A stretch of DNA of 13,866 nucleotides from an uncultured Clostridia bacterium (GTDB taxonomy: Bacteria; Bacillota; Clostridia; Christensenellales; UBA1242), in contig CAKVEY010000024.1 in assembly GCA_934746185.1 (NCBI GenBank), positions 1 to 13,866 on the forward strand. Reading direction: 5' to 3'. Below are positions 6,371 through 13,849 of the stretch, one piece after another. How positions within the stretch are numbered: the stretch's first letter is position 1; every line of letters begins with the position of its first letter. The notes below the pieces were generated by a model. The model saw only the letters and a list, made by a program, of their open reading frames with translations. It was not told the DNA's origin and searched no databases. The position numbers were made by a program, and so were the translations under genes.

Positions 6371-7423
6371 TCAATCTTTTTGTTCAAGATATTTTTTTCT
6401 AAGCATTCCACACGCGCCTTCTATATCTTCCCCTAAGGTTCGTCTTAAACTTGCAGATACTCCATTCTTTTCTAAGTTATTTGTAAACTTTCTCGCATAA
6501 TCTCGCCCTGTAGTTTTTAGTTCACTTATTCCATCATTTTCGTTTAAGCAAATAACATTAAAATGATATTGCATCTTATATCGTTTCATAATATTCTTTA
6601 TCGCATAAGGTTCGTTCATTGAATCATTTACATCTTTAATTAAGGTGTATTCAAAAACTATTCTTCGATTTGTTTTGTTGTAATAATATTCGCAAGCGTT
6701 TAAGATTTCTTTAACAGTATATCTTTTTGCAATTGGCATAATTTCTTTACGAATTTCGTCTTTTATTGCGTGCAAACTTATTGTTAAAGTAACTTTAAAG
6801 CCGTCATCAGCAAGTTTATAAATATTTTCAACTATTCCACAAGTAGAAAGAGAAATGTTTCGTTCACTTATATTAAATCCCTTTTCATAAGTTACTAATC
6901 TTAAAAATTTAGTAACGTTATCATAGTTTTCTAGTGGTTCACCACTTCCCATTAAAACAATGTTTGTTATTTTTCTCTTTTCACCTAGTTTTCCGTCTAA
7001 AAATTTGTTTGCTAGTATTACTTCGGCTAAAATTTCGCCACTAGTTAAATCTCTAACCTTTCCAGATAAACCACTAGCACAAAATTTACAACGCATATTG
7101 CAACCTATTTGAGTTGAAACACAAAGCGTATAACCATATTCATATTGCATTAAAACACTTTCAATAATATTGTTATCAAGTAGTTTAAATACAAATTTAA
7201 TTGTGCCATCTTTTGATATTTTTGTATCTAATATAGATAGTGGTTGACTATAAAAATTATTTTGCAAATATGTTTTAAAAGTTTGACTTAATGTTGAAAT
7301 TTCATTAAAACTTTTGCCTAAATATAACCCTTGATATATTTGCATTGCTCTAAATTTAGGTTCACCTTGCTTTAATACTACTTTTTCTATTTCTTCCAAA
7401 CTTAAATTAAGTAATGTTTCCAT
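6371..7423 (-). CDS. rlmN: Dual-specificity 23S rRNA/tRNA adenine-C2 methyltransferase
   Basis: Radical-SAM enzyme that methylates C2 of A2503 in 23S rRNA and of A37 in certain tRNAs. The 350-residue product has the radical-SAM motif C108-NMR-C112-KF-C115, a SAM-binding segment VLMGSGEPLENYDNV, and the two catalytic cysteines at C101 (seven residues before the cluster, as in E. coli RlmN) and C338 in EGACGML. The presence of both and the absence of Cfr-specific context favour RlmN over the resistance enzyme Cfr. Its ATG overlaps the end of fmt by 17 bases and has only a weak GGAA upstream, so translation is probably coupled to fmt. Last gene of the four-gene operon; transcription likely ends at the shared hairpin near 6237-6258. 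Confidence 0.97.
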   Translation of the reverse strand: METLLNLSLEEIEKVVLKQGEPKFRAMQIYQGLYLGKSFNEISTLSQTFKTYLQNNFYSQPLSILDTKISKDGTIKFVFKLLDNNIIESVLMQYEYGYTLCVSTQIGCNMRCKFCASGLSGKVRDLTSGEILAEVILANKFLDGKLGEKRKITNIVLMGSGEPLENYDNVTKFLRLVTYEKGFNISERNISLSTCGIVENIYKLADDGFKVTLTISLHAIKDEIRKEIMPIAKRYTVKEILNACEYYYNKTNRRIVFEYTLIKDVNDSMNEPYAIKNIMKRYKMQYHFNVICLNENDGISELKTTGRDYARKFTNNLEKNGVSASLRRTLGEDIEGACGMLRKKYLEQKD

Positions 7424-8345
7424 TTAATTTTGTTCCTATATTTATTTTATTTCCGTTTAAAAAATCTTTGTAATTTAATCTTTTTGAGCCTTCTATTTGA
7501 AGTTCTAAAACGCTCAAATATGTGTTATTGCCACACTTTATATATAAACCTTGTTTATCGGCTTTTACAATTGTTCCAGCATCATTTTCGCTAGCAAAAT
7601 CAACAGTTTTTGCCTTAAAAATTTTAACTGTTTTATCGTTTAAATAAAAATATGCGTTAGGCCAAATATATAAGCCTTTAACTAAATTCACTATATCTAA
7701 ACTTGTTTTGTTAAAATCAATTAGCCCATCTTCCTTTTTTAGCATTGGAAAATATGTAAAATCATCTCCTTGCTTTATAAATTTAATAGTATTATTTTCA
7801 AAACTATCAAGTACATCAAACAAAGGTTGTATGCTTAAATCGGCAAGTTTATTTAAAAGCGATTCTGTGTTGTCATCTTCTTCAATTTCTAATGATTTTT
7901 GAACAATAATGTCGCCCGTATCTATTCCTGCATCGGTTCGCATAATTGTAACACCTGCGAATTTCTCTCCGTTAATTAGTGTCCATTGAACAGGACTTGC
8001 TCCCCTATATTTTGGAAGTAACGAAAAATGAATGTTAATTGTGCCATATTTTGCAATATCTAAAATTTCTTGACTAATAATTTGACCATAAGCACAAGTT
8101 ATAAAAATATCGGCGTTTAAATTTTTCAATTCTTCGTAGCCTTCTAATCTTATTTTATGAAACTGTAAAACTTTTATGCCGTGTTGCTTTGCTAAAATTT
8201 TAACAGGACTTTCAGTTAATATTTGTTTTCTACCAACTTTTTTATCTTCTTGCGTTACAACAGCAACAACTTTATGTTTAGAATTAATTAAACTATTTAA
8301 AACTTTACTAGAAAAGTCTGGTGTACCTAAAAAAACAATGTTCAT
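7407..8345 (-). CDS. fmt: Methionyl-tRNA formyltransferase
   Basis: Transfers a formyl group from 10-formyl-tetrahydrofolate to initiator Met-tRNA. The 312-residue product shows the N-terminal formyltransferase fold: MNIVFLGTPDFS at the start, catalytic N104 and H106 in GTINIHFSLLPKYRG, and D142 in TDAGIDTGD. A C-terminal tRNA-binding domain follows (about 205-305, with KEDGLIDFN and IWPNAYFYLN). Length and motifs are typical. It lies 14 bases after def and overlaps rlmN by 17 bases, matching the widely conserved def-fmt pairing, in which def removes the formyl group that fmt adds. A GAGAG site precedes the ATG. Confidence 0.97.
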   Translation of the reverse strand: MNIVFLGTPDFSSKVLNSLINSKHKVVAVVTQEDKKVGRKQILTESPVKILAKQHGIKVLQFHKIRLEGYEELKNLNADIFITCAYGQIISQEILDIAKYGTINIHFSLLPKYRGASPVQWTLINGEKFAGVTIMRTDAGIDTGDIIVQKSLEIEEDDNTESLLNKLADLSIQPLFDVLDSFENNTIKFIKQGDDFTYFPMLKKEDGLIDFNKTSLDIVNLVKGLYIWPNAYFYLNDKTVKIFKAKTVDFASENDAGTIVKADKQGLYIKCGNNTYLSVLELQIEGSKRLNYKDFLNGNKINIGTKLNGNIT

Positions 8346-8359
8346 CTACAATTCTCTCT

Positions 8360-8809
8360 TTAATTATTTTTTTTAATCATTTTGTCAATAAATAAAATTC
8401 CGTCTAAATGGTCGCATTCGTGGCAAATAACGGTTGCAAGTAAACCTTCAACAGTTAAAACCATATTATCACCGTACCTATTTTGAGCATTTACAGTTAT
8501 TTTATAAGGTCGTTCAACTTCACCTGTAATATTTTTAACACTCAAACAGCCTTCTACCCCAAACTGAGAACCTTCTTTATGTAAAATAACTGGATTTATC
8601 AATTCAAAATATTGACCACACGCTTCAACAACAATAACTCGTTTTAAAACGCCAACTTGCACAGCAGCTAGTCCTACGCCATCATTATGACGCATAGTTT
8701 CTTTCATATCGTCAAGTAAAATATCTAATTGTTCGTTAAATTCTGTAACAACTTTACTTTTTTTTCTTATTAGTGGTTCATCACTAAAAACAATATTTCG
8801 TAATGCCAT
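8360..8809 (-). CDS. def: Peptide deformylase
   Basis: Metalloprotease that removes the N-formyl group from new proteins. The 149-residue product carries all three motifs: G44-VGLAAVQ (Q51; the usual Pro is Val50), E86-G-C88-LS, and H130-ECD-H134 (HExxH), with C88, H130 and H134 as metal ligands and E131 as catalytic base. Slightly short but complete. The usual Pro after EGCLSV is replaced by KNITGE, a minor divergence. AAGGAG overlaps the end of the upstream 191-aa gene, whose stop lies only eight bases away, so the two are co-transcribed and probably translationally coupled. Confidence 0.97.
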   Translation of the reverse strand: MALRNIVFSDEPLIRKKSKVVTEFNEQLDILLDDMKETMRHNDGVGLAAVQVGVLKRVIVVEACGQYFELINPVILHKEGSQFGVEGCLSVKNITGEVERPYKITVNAQNRYGDNMVLTVEGLLATVICHECDHLDGILFIDKMIKKNN

Positions 8810-8817
8810 ATTTCTCC

Positions 8818-9393
8818 TTATTTTTCTAATGTTTCTTCTTTTATTTTTTTAAGTTTTACAAAATTATAGTTAATGCTAACATATAAAGTATTATTGTAAA
8901 ACAAAAATAAGTTATCATATTTTTTATTATATTTTAAAACTAATTTTTGGTAAATTTCTGCTAAACTTTCTCGCCTTACATAACTTTTATTTTCTAAATT
9001 AGAAATGATTATTAAATTTAAACTTTTACAATGTTTATAAACATCTATTTTTTTAATTTTCTTTTCTAAAATATTTTCAAATTCATTTAAAAACAATAAA
9101 TTTTTGTCTTTTAAAGATAAATTTTCGTAAAGATTTATAATCTCGCTAACATTTTCACCTTTCTTTTTATGCTTTTTACTAAAAGTATCCATTAAATATT
9201 GCGACAAATGTTCGCAACTCGTTACTTCTACGCCTATATCATAACTTTGAGTATAAATATCAGGAAGATTTTTAGAAATATCATCGCCTATAATTGCAAC
9301 TTCATTTCTAAAAAGCACATCTTTTAATACTTTGTATGCTTTTATCTCTTCATCTTTTGCATTTTTCCTTAAAATTAAAGTGCCATTTACCAT
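8818..9393 (-). CDS. Uncharacterised protein, possible PD-(D/E)XK nuclease-like fold
   Basis: A 191-residue protein I do not recognise; first gene of the operon with def, fmt and rlmN. Visible features: an N-terminal helix LRKNAKDEEIKAYKVLKD, then LPDIYTQSYDIGVEVTS (residues 43-59), resembling the strand pair of PD-(D/E)XK enzymes with D45 and E56 but with Thr where Lys is expected. A Lys-rich helix at about 109-121 (LEKKIKKIDVYKH) could supply a migrated lysine. It is followed by two probable strands, LNLIIISN (about 125-132) and NLFLFYNNTLYVSI (about 161-174). No membrane segment or signal peptide. Many species have priA just upstream of def-fmt; this is not PriA. There is no Shine-Dalgarno site, and the -10 box ends six bases before the ATG, so the mRNA may be leaderless. 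The fold is an inference; the reading frame is solid. Confidence 0.8.
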   Translation of the reverse strand: MVNGTLILRKNAKDEEIKAYKVLKDVLFRNEVAIIGDDISKNLPDIYTQSYDIGVEVTSCEHLSQYLMDTFSKKHKKKGENVSEIINLYENLSLKDKNLLFLNEFENILEKKIKKIDVYKHCKSLNLIIISNLENKSYVRRESLAEIYQKLVLKYNKKYDNLFLFYNNTLYVSINYNFVKLKKIKEETLEK

Positions 9394-9399
9394 TTATAA

Positions 9400-9428
9400 A
9401 TTATATCACATAACCCTTATTTTGTCAA
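9400..9428 (-). promoter_or_regulatory. Consensus promoter of the 191-aa gene/def/fmt/rlmN operon
   Basis: Perfect -35 TTGACA at 9428-9423, a 17-base spacer and perfect -10 TATAAT at 9405-9400 on the minus strand. The expected start at about 9393 coincides with the A of the first ATG. The -35 lies in the loop of the inverted repeat 9410-9442, so access by polymerase could be controlled there. Confidence 0.85.
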
Positions 9429-9442
9429 CGAATAAGGGTTAT
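9410..9442. promoter_or_regulatory. Perfect 12-bp inverted repeat, likely operator
   Basis: ATAACCCTTATT at 9410-9421 is the exact reverse complement of AATAAGGGTTAT at 9431-9442, with nine bases between. One arm fills the promoter spacer, the -35 TTGACA sits in the centre and the other arm lies just upstream. Each arm is itself a partial palindrome (ATAA-N3-TTAT), so the site could hold two protein dimers. No T run follows on either strand, which argues against a terminator. Confidence 0.6.
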
Positions 9443-9470
9443 ATAAACTATTCATTGTAAAATAATAAAT

Positions 9471-9491
9471 AAAAAAAGTGCAAAAGCACTT
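9471..9491 (-). terminator. Terminator of the winged-helix pair operon
   Basis: AAGTGC (9476-9481) pairs with GCACTT (9486-9491) around AAAA and gives a run of seven T on the minus strand. The stem overlaps the stop codon of the upstream 120-aa gene. Confidence 0.8.
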
Positions 9492-9852
9492 AAATTTTAA
9501 ATATTAATCTAATAAGCCAAGTAACACAAACGCCTAATAGTGCTAGTGCAATAGAACGGATAATTAAGTATCTATTTTCTTTTCTTGTATTCTCCATTTC
9601 CCTTAAAAATGCTTGTCCTTTACTTTTTAAACTAACAGAATAAACAGGATAACCTTTATTTTCGGTTGCTACTAAATCTATATAACCATCATAAATTAAG
9701 TTATTAATCGCTCTATCAAGTTGTGTGTCGTTAATTTCTAAATCAGGTATTAAACTTATTTTAATATCTTCTGGTTTAATTAAACAACTTTCTTTATTAA
9801 AACAACGATTATAAAAATATTTCATTATTTGTTTTTCTATTTTATTTAACAT
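9490..9852 (-). CDS. Small membrane-tethered winged-helix-like protein (second of pair)
   Basis: A 120-residue protein I cannot name. Residues 1-85 look like a winged-helix DNA-binding domain: helices near 1-17, 26-33 and 42-55 (NDTQLDRAINNLIYDGYIDL as the recognition region), then a wing (GYPVYSVSLKSKGQAFL). Residues 97-117 are a single hydrophobic segment (IIRSIALALLGVCVTWLIRL) at the C-terminus, so the domain would be cytoplasmic and tail-anchored. It is a paralogue of the preceding gene in length, layout and starting residues (ML). An AGGAG site overlaps the stop codon of that gene, eight bases away, so the two are translated as one operon. Possible role: membrane-linked transcription regulator or protein-protein adaptor; DNA binding is unproven. 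Confidence 0.8.
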   Translation of the reverse strand: MLNKIEKQIMKYFYNRCFNKESCLIKPEDIKISLIPDLEINDTQLDRAINNLIYDGYIDLVATENKGYPVYSVSLKSKGQAFLREMENTRKENRYLIIRSIALALLGVCVTWLIRLIFKI

Positions 9853-9860
9853 ATTATCTC

Positions 9861-10229
9861 CTATAAAAAGTAGTGAACTATCATAACTGCTACAAAAGCA
9901 CCTAAGAATGCTGAAATAAAGTTTAAAAAAAGTCTTAATATAAATTTAGTATTGCTTCGTTTTTCTATGTTTTTTGTTTGATTTAAACTTTCCATATAAA
10001 TATTTGCGTTTGTTAAAATTGCATAGCAAATTTCGTCATCTTCGGCATATCTTAATTTTATATATTCTTTATCTCTTAAATAATTTAAGGAAGATATTAT
10101 TTTACTTTTAGTAATATTTTTAACTTTTAAATTGCTTTCTATATCCTTTAATTCAATCAATTCAAAACTGCCTGTGCTATTTAGAGAATATAAAAAAGAT
10201 AAAAGTTTTTCGGTCATCTCGTCTAACAT
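9861..10229 (-). CDS. Small membrane-tethered winged-helix-like protein (first of pair)
   Basis: A 122-residue protein, not recognised. Same architecture as its downstream neighbour: N-terminal helices (MLDEMTEKLLSFLYSL), a helix-turn-helix-like stretch (NITKSKIISSLNYLRDKEYI, about 38-57), a short wing ending in YAILTNANIYMESL, then a C-terminal hydrophobic segment at about 97-119. Identity with the paralogue is low but the layout and the N-terminal register match from the first Met, which supports this start over the alternative Met5. There is no Shine-Dalgarno site, and the predicted transcription start falls on the ATG. It follows the terminator of the large Ig-like protein gene, so it forms a separate unit. 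Small wHTH-TM proteins could act as membrane-attached regulators, but no target is known here. Confidence 0.8.
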   Translation of the reverse strand: MLDEMTEKLLSFLYSLNSTGSFELIELKDIESNLKVKNITKSKIISSLNYLRDKEYIKLRYAEDDEICYAILTNANIYMESLNQTKNIEKRSNTKFILRLFLNFISAFLGAFVAVMIVHYFL

Positions 10230-10235
10230 AAATAT

Positions 10236-10264
10236 ATTTTAACAAATATAAAAAAAATAATCAA
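10236..10264 (-). promoter_or_regulatory. Promoter of the winged-helix pair
   Basis: TTGATT at 10264-10259, a 17-base spacer and TAAAAT at 10241-10236 on the minus strand. The -10 ends six bases before the ATG at 10229, the same geometry as the promoter at 9400-9428. Confidence 0.6.
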
Positions 10265-10283
10265 GCAAATCAATTTATAGCAT

Positions 10284-10314
10284 AAAAAAATCCCACATAT
10301 TTGTGAGATTTTTT
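10284..10314 (-). terminator. Terminator of the Ig-like surface protein gene
   Basis: TCCCACA (10291-10297) pairs with TGTGAGA (10302-10308) with one C-A mismatch and a 4-base loop, extended by A/T pairs on both sides. It yields a T tract on the minus strand 16 bases after the stop codon. Confidence 0.82.
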
Positions 10315-10329
10315 ATTAATTAATTAAAA

Positions 10330-13300
10330 TTAGTCTTTTTTCTCGTCTTTTTTATCGCTTGTTAATTTAGCAACATCTTTTTTGCTAGGTTTTTTATCTC
10401 TTGTTTTTATGAAGTAGATAACTACACCAGCAAGAACTGCTAAGGCAACAACGATTAATACGATACTCCAAGTTTCAGTTTTAATTACAGATTTATTATC
10501 GTCTGCATAAACTTCAACTGTCTTTTTAATAACTTTTTCATTACCAGCTTTATCACGTGCAATATAAGTTATAGTATATTTACCAGTTTGAGTTAATTTG
10601 TATTCATAATCATCACCACTATCACTAATTCTTGAAATAGTTGAACCATCTGGACCAGTAACAGTAACTGCGAACATTCTGTAACCATTGTTTGTATATT
10701 CTTTAATTAATTCACTTGCTTTTTTAGTAACGCCAGCATCGCTAACTTCAATATCTTCTAAACTTAATTTTAGGTTAGTTGTATTAACTTTAATTTGACT
10801 AGGAGCGTTTGAAGAAGTGTTACTAATTACCATTGAAGGTGCAGTATTATCACCAACTTTAATTTCATAACTTTGTTCAGTTGTGTTGTTTGCAAGGTCA
10901 GTTGCACTATAAATAACTGTATAAACACCATCAACTGTTGGAGTAAATTTCCATACTTCTCCGTCTAATGTTACAGTTAATTCTTTTCCACTTGGAGATT
11001 TAACTGTTACTTTGCTTTCTTTAATACCATTTAATCTATCTTCAGCAGTATATCCTGGAATACTAATAGGTAAAATGTTACTATCACTATCTTTTTCTAG
11101 TGCATAAACTTTATAAGCATTTAGGTCATAATCTAATGTGATTCCTGGTTTTTGAGTATCTTTTGCTTCAATAGTATAAGGACCACTTACTGTTTTATTG
11201 CCATTAACATCTTCTGCATAATATTCATAAGTAAATATTCCTGTTTCATAAGCAATAAATTCGTTTGTTCCTTCAATATAACTGAAACTTGGATTATTGT
11301 TACCAATAAATCTAATACCCTTAGAAACAATGTCGCTTTCATCATCTACTTTAAATGTTGGAAGTTTTACAGTTTCTCCAACTTCGGCAGTAGATAAACT
11401 ACCTTCTAGCTCAATTACTGGGGCTTTTGTGTCGTTAATAGTTAAAACATAACTCTTAACTAAATAGTTACCACCTAAGTCGCTAATTGTATAAACAATT
11501 GTATACTCGCCTGCTTTTGTAGCAACAAAACGAGCATTTGATATTTCAAGTTTATCGCCATTTAGGTATGTTTGAATACCATTAACACTTATATCGTTGT
11601 TTTTATCGTCATAAACTTTAACTTTTGAAGATAAATATTTAGTATTAACACCATCTTCAACAATATAGTTTGGTAAATAAATAATTTCGTCTTGATTTAA
11701 TTTGTTAGTATAATTTACACCGTCTTCAGTTTTATAAGGAGTTTCTCCTAATAAACCTTTAACATATTCTTCATCGTTTGTTGTAACAGTAGGAATTTCT
11801 GCATCATTAATGTTAATAATAGAGATTTCTCTAATGCTAACACCAACATTTTTTGCATCATCATAAGCAACTGTTAAGAATTTAACATTTGCTGAGTTTG
11901 GAGCAGTAAATTCTAATTTACCTGTTTTTTCATTTTCTTTAATTTCTACATAAGATTCACTTGTGCTTACGCCACCTTTGAATGCTTCTTTAACAGTTTC
12001 TAAGCTTAAATCTTCTGTAAAGTAATAGTAATGAACTTCTAAGTTTTTATCAACAATTTCTGTTTCAGTAGAAGAATCACTTGCATAGTCGATAACTTGT
12101 GGTTTAGTAATTTTTACTTTCTCACCCACTTTAACAGTAGATGGAATACCAGACATTGTAATTCTTGGAGCAACTTCATCTACAAAGCCATCTTCAACAA
12201 CAATTGTGAAAGTTGTGCCTGTGTAGTTATATTTATTTGCTTTATCTGTTGCTTCATAACGAATTGTATATGTTCCTGCTTGTGTAAATTTATAAGATGC
12301 AGTTTCGTAAGGAGCAACTTCAACAGTTTGTAATTCTCCGTCAACTTCTCTTAATGCTGTTTTTAAAGTAGTGTTAGCACCTTTTTCTGGAACAATAACT
12401 CTTGCAAGAGATGAATACATATCTTCATAACTTGAGAAATTATCTTTTGCGAAAATTGCTGGGAATTCTACAACTGTGTTAGTAGCAACTTTTGAAGGTA
12501 TTTTATAACTTACATCTTTATATTTGTAGTTATCTTTTAAACTTTCAAATTTGCTTTCTGCGTCTAAATTGATATAATCTTTATAATCTGCAACTGCATA
12601 AGTTGTAGGAGCAGTTGTATCTTTAACATCGTTAATAGAGTAAACTAATGTTTTGTTTGCTTTGTTTTGACTTAAATTATAAAAATCTGCAATTTTATAT
12701 GTGATTTTATATGTTCCTTCACTAGATGGATACATAGGTGTAATTTTGTTATCTTTAACTTCTACACTTACATATTCTTTTCCAGTTGCTAATTTTTCTG
12801 CATATTTAGCACTGAAATTTTTATTAGGAATAAATACAACTTCAATATCTGTATAAGCAGATAATTTTAAATCTGTGTCATTTTCGTCATAAACGCTAAC
12901 TTTTGGAAGTTTAGTTTCAACGCCTAATTCCATACTATCTGGCATAGAACTATCGAACTTATAACCTAATTTAATGTCTTCGTCTTTAAATTCTTTTTCA
13001 TATTTAACTTCAAAAACTTGTGTAGTTTCTAAACCTGTTAAACTGTCAACATAAGAATAAGTGATTACATAAGTGCAATCTGCTTCTGCATTTGGTTTAA
13101 ATGAATAGTAACCTTCTGTATTTTTTATAACACTTACAATAGAATTAGTGTGAGTTTCTTTAACTGAAACAGAAATGTTATTTTTAACATCTTCACTACT
13201 TACTTCGTCCCCATTGCTATCTTTAACAACTGGATAAGGTAAAACAACATCATATTTACCATTTGTTACGCTAGGTATAATTTGTTTTGAGTTTTCACTA

Positions 13301-13779
13301 AAAGTAAATCCTGCCTTTTCGCCAGTAACTACAATTTTATATTCTTGTGTAGTTAAAGAACGTTTTACAGAACTTGCAACAGAATATTGAACTTTATATG
13401 TTCCTACTTTGGTTGCAGTGAAAACATATTGACCACTAACCTTTTTAACATCAGGATATTTAGTGCTAGCATCTGCATCTAGGCTATCATAAATAACTGT
13501 GCCTTTTGGGTTTAAAATTTTACAATTTACAGTAGCACCTGCTTCCTCAGTTTCACCAACTGGAACTTTAACGCCATCAACTTCGTTTAATTTTGCTTTG
13601 CTAGGCATTTTTAAAAGTTTTAAGCCAGAAGCAATATTATTTTCATATCCAGCAGCCATAACATTTGCAACTTTCATAAGTGGTGGACAAATAACACCAA
13701 GAATTGCTACAAAAGCAATTGCTAAAACTGCTAAACATTTAATAGTTAAGTTTGTTATTTTCTTTACGCAATTTTTCAT
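10330..13779 (-). CDS. Large secreted Ig-like repeat surface protein with C-terminal membrane anchor
   Basis: An 1149-residue exported protein. Residues 1-43 form a long signal peptide (KNCVKK, hydrophobic 15-35, likely cleavage at VMA-AG). About nine beta-sandwich modules follow, roughly 50-153, 155-262, 265-387, 389-532, 534-659, 660-783, 785-874, 875-976 and 977-1092. Most close with a G-x-Y-T-x-x-Y...D...GN strand pattern (for example 502-513, 757-770, 951-964, 1066-1080), and several open after a D-x-x-(A/K)-P linker such as DTTAPT, DEVAPRI, NDTKAPVI and DNTAPS. These resemble bacterial Ig-like domains found in adhesins and wall proteins. Residues 1104-1125 are a transmembrane helix, followed by a Lys/Asp-rich tail of 24 residues; no LPXTG sortase signal is present. 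No catalytic domain is visible. Strong AAGGAG before the ATG. Likely role: adhesion or structural surface layer, ligand unknown. Monocistronic. Confidence 0.88.
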   Translation of the reverse strand: MKNCVKKITNLTIKCLAVLAIAFVAILGVICPPLMKVANVMAAGYENNIASGLKLLKMPSKAKLNEVDGVKVPVGETEEAGATVNCKILNPKGTVIYDSLDADASTKYPDVKKVSGQYVFTATKVGTYKVQYSVASSVKRSLTTQEYKIVVTGEKAGFTFSENSKQIIPSVTNGKYDVVLPYPVVKDSNGDEVSSEDVKNNISVSVKETHTNSIVSVIKNTEGYYSFKPNAEADCTYVITYSYVDSLTGLETTQVFEVKYEKEFKDEDIKLGYKFDSSMPDSMELGVETKLPKVSVYDENDTDLKLSAYTDIEVVFIPNKNFSAKYAEKLATGKEYVSVEVKDNKITPMYPSSEGTYKITYKIADFYNLSQNKANKTLVYSINDVKDTTAPTTYAVADYKDYINLDAESKFESLKDNYKYKDVSYKIPSKVATNTVVEFPAIFAKDNFSSYEDMYSSLARVIVPEKGANTTLKTALREVDGELQTVEVAPYETASYKFTQAGTYTIRYEATDKANKYNYTGTTFTIVVEDGFVDEVAPRITMSGIPSTVKVGEKVKITKPQVIDYASDSSTETEIVDKNLEVHYYYFTEDLSLETVKEAFKGGVSTSESYVEIKENEKTGKLEFTAPNSANVKFLTVAYDDAKNVGVSIREISIININDAEIPTVTTNDEEYVKGLLGETPYKTEDGVNYTNKLNQDEIIYLPNYIVEDGVNTKYLSSKVKVYDDKNNDISVNGIQTYLNGDKLEISNARFVATKAGEYTIVYTISDLGGNYLVKSYVLTINDTKAPVIELEGSLSTAEVGETVKLPTFKVDDESDIVSKGIRFIGNNNPSFSYIEGTNEFIAYETGIFTYEYYAEDVNGNKTVSGPYTIEAKDTQKPGITLDYDLNAYKVYALEKDSDSNILPISIPGYTAEDRLNGIKESKVTVKSPSGKELTVTLDGEVWKFTPTVDGVYTVIYSATDLANNTTEQSYEIKVGDNTAPSMVISNTSSNAPSQIKVNTTNLKLSLEDIEVSDAGVTKKASELIKEYTNNGYRMFAVTVTGPDGSTISRISDSGDDYEYKLTQTGKYTITYIARDKAGNEKVIKKTVEVYADDNKSVIKTETWSIVLIVVALAVLAGVVIYFIKTRDKKPSKKDVAKLTSDKKDEKKD

Positions 13780-13820
13780 AATTTCTCCTTGTATTTGTTT
13801 TATATCGTAATAACAAACAT

Positions 13821-13849
13821 ATTTTAATTAAATTTAAAAAATTTGTCAA
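13821..13849 (-). promoter_or_regulatory. Promoter of the Ig-like surface protein gene
   Basis: Perfect -35 TTGACA at 13849-13844, a 17-base spacer and TAAAAT at 13826-13821 on the minus strand, giving a leader of about 35 bases that contains AAGGAG. The 17 bases beyond it to the window edge show nothing further. Confidence 0.78.

Noticed and set aside
6371..7423. Cfr-type resistance methyltransferase
   Set aside because: Location in the def-fmt operon, length and typical RlmN cysteines favour the housekeeping enzyme.
9333..9365. Tiny overlapping ORF (MQKMKR) near the start of the 191-aa gene, preceded by AAGGA
   Set aside because: Six codons inside the larger gene, probably chance in AT-rich DNA.
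9410..9442. Reading the inverted repeat as a terminator
   Set aside because: No T run on either side, and a separate proper terminator for the upstream gene exists at 9471-9491.
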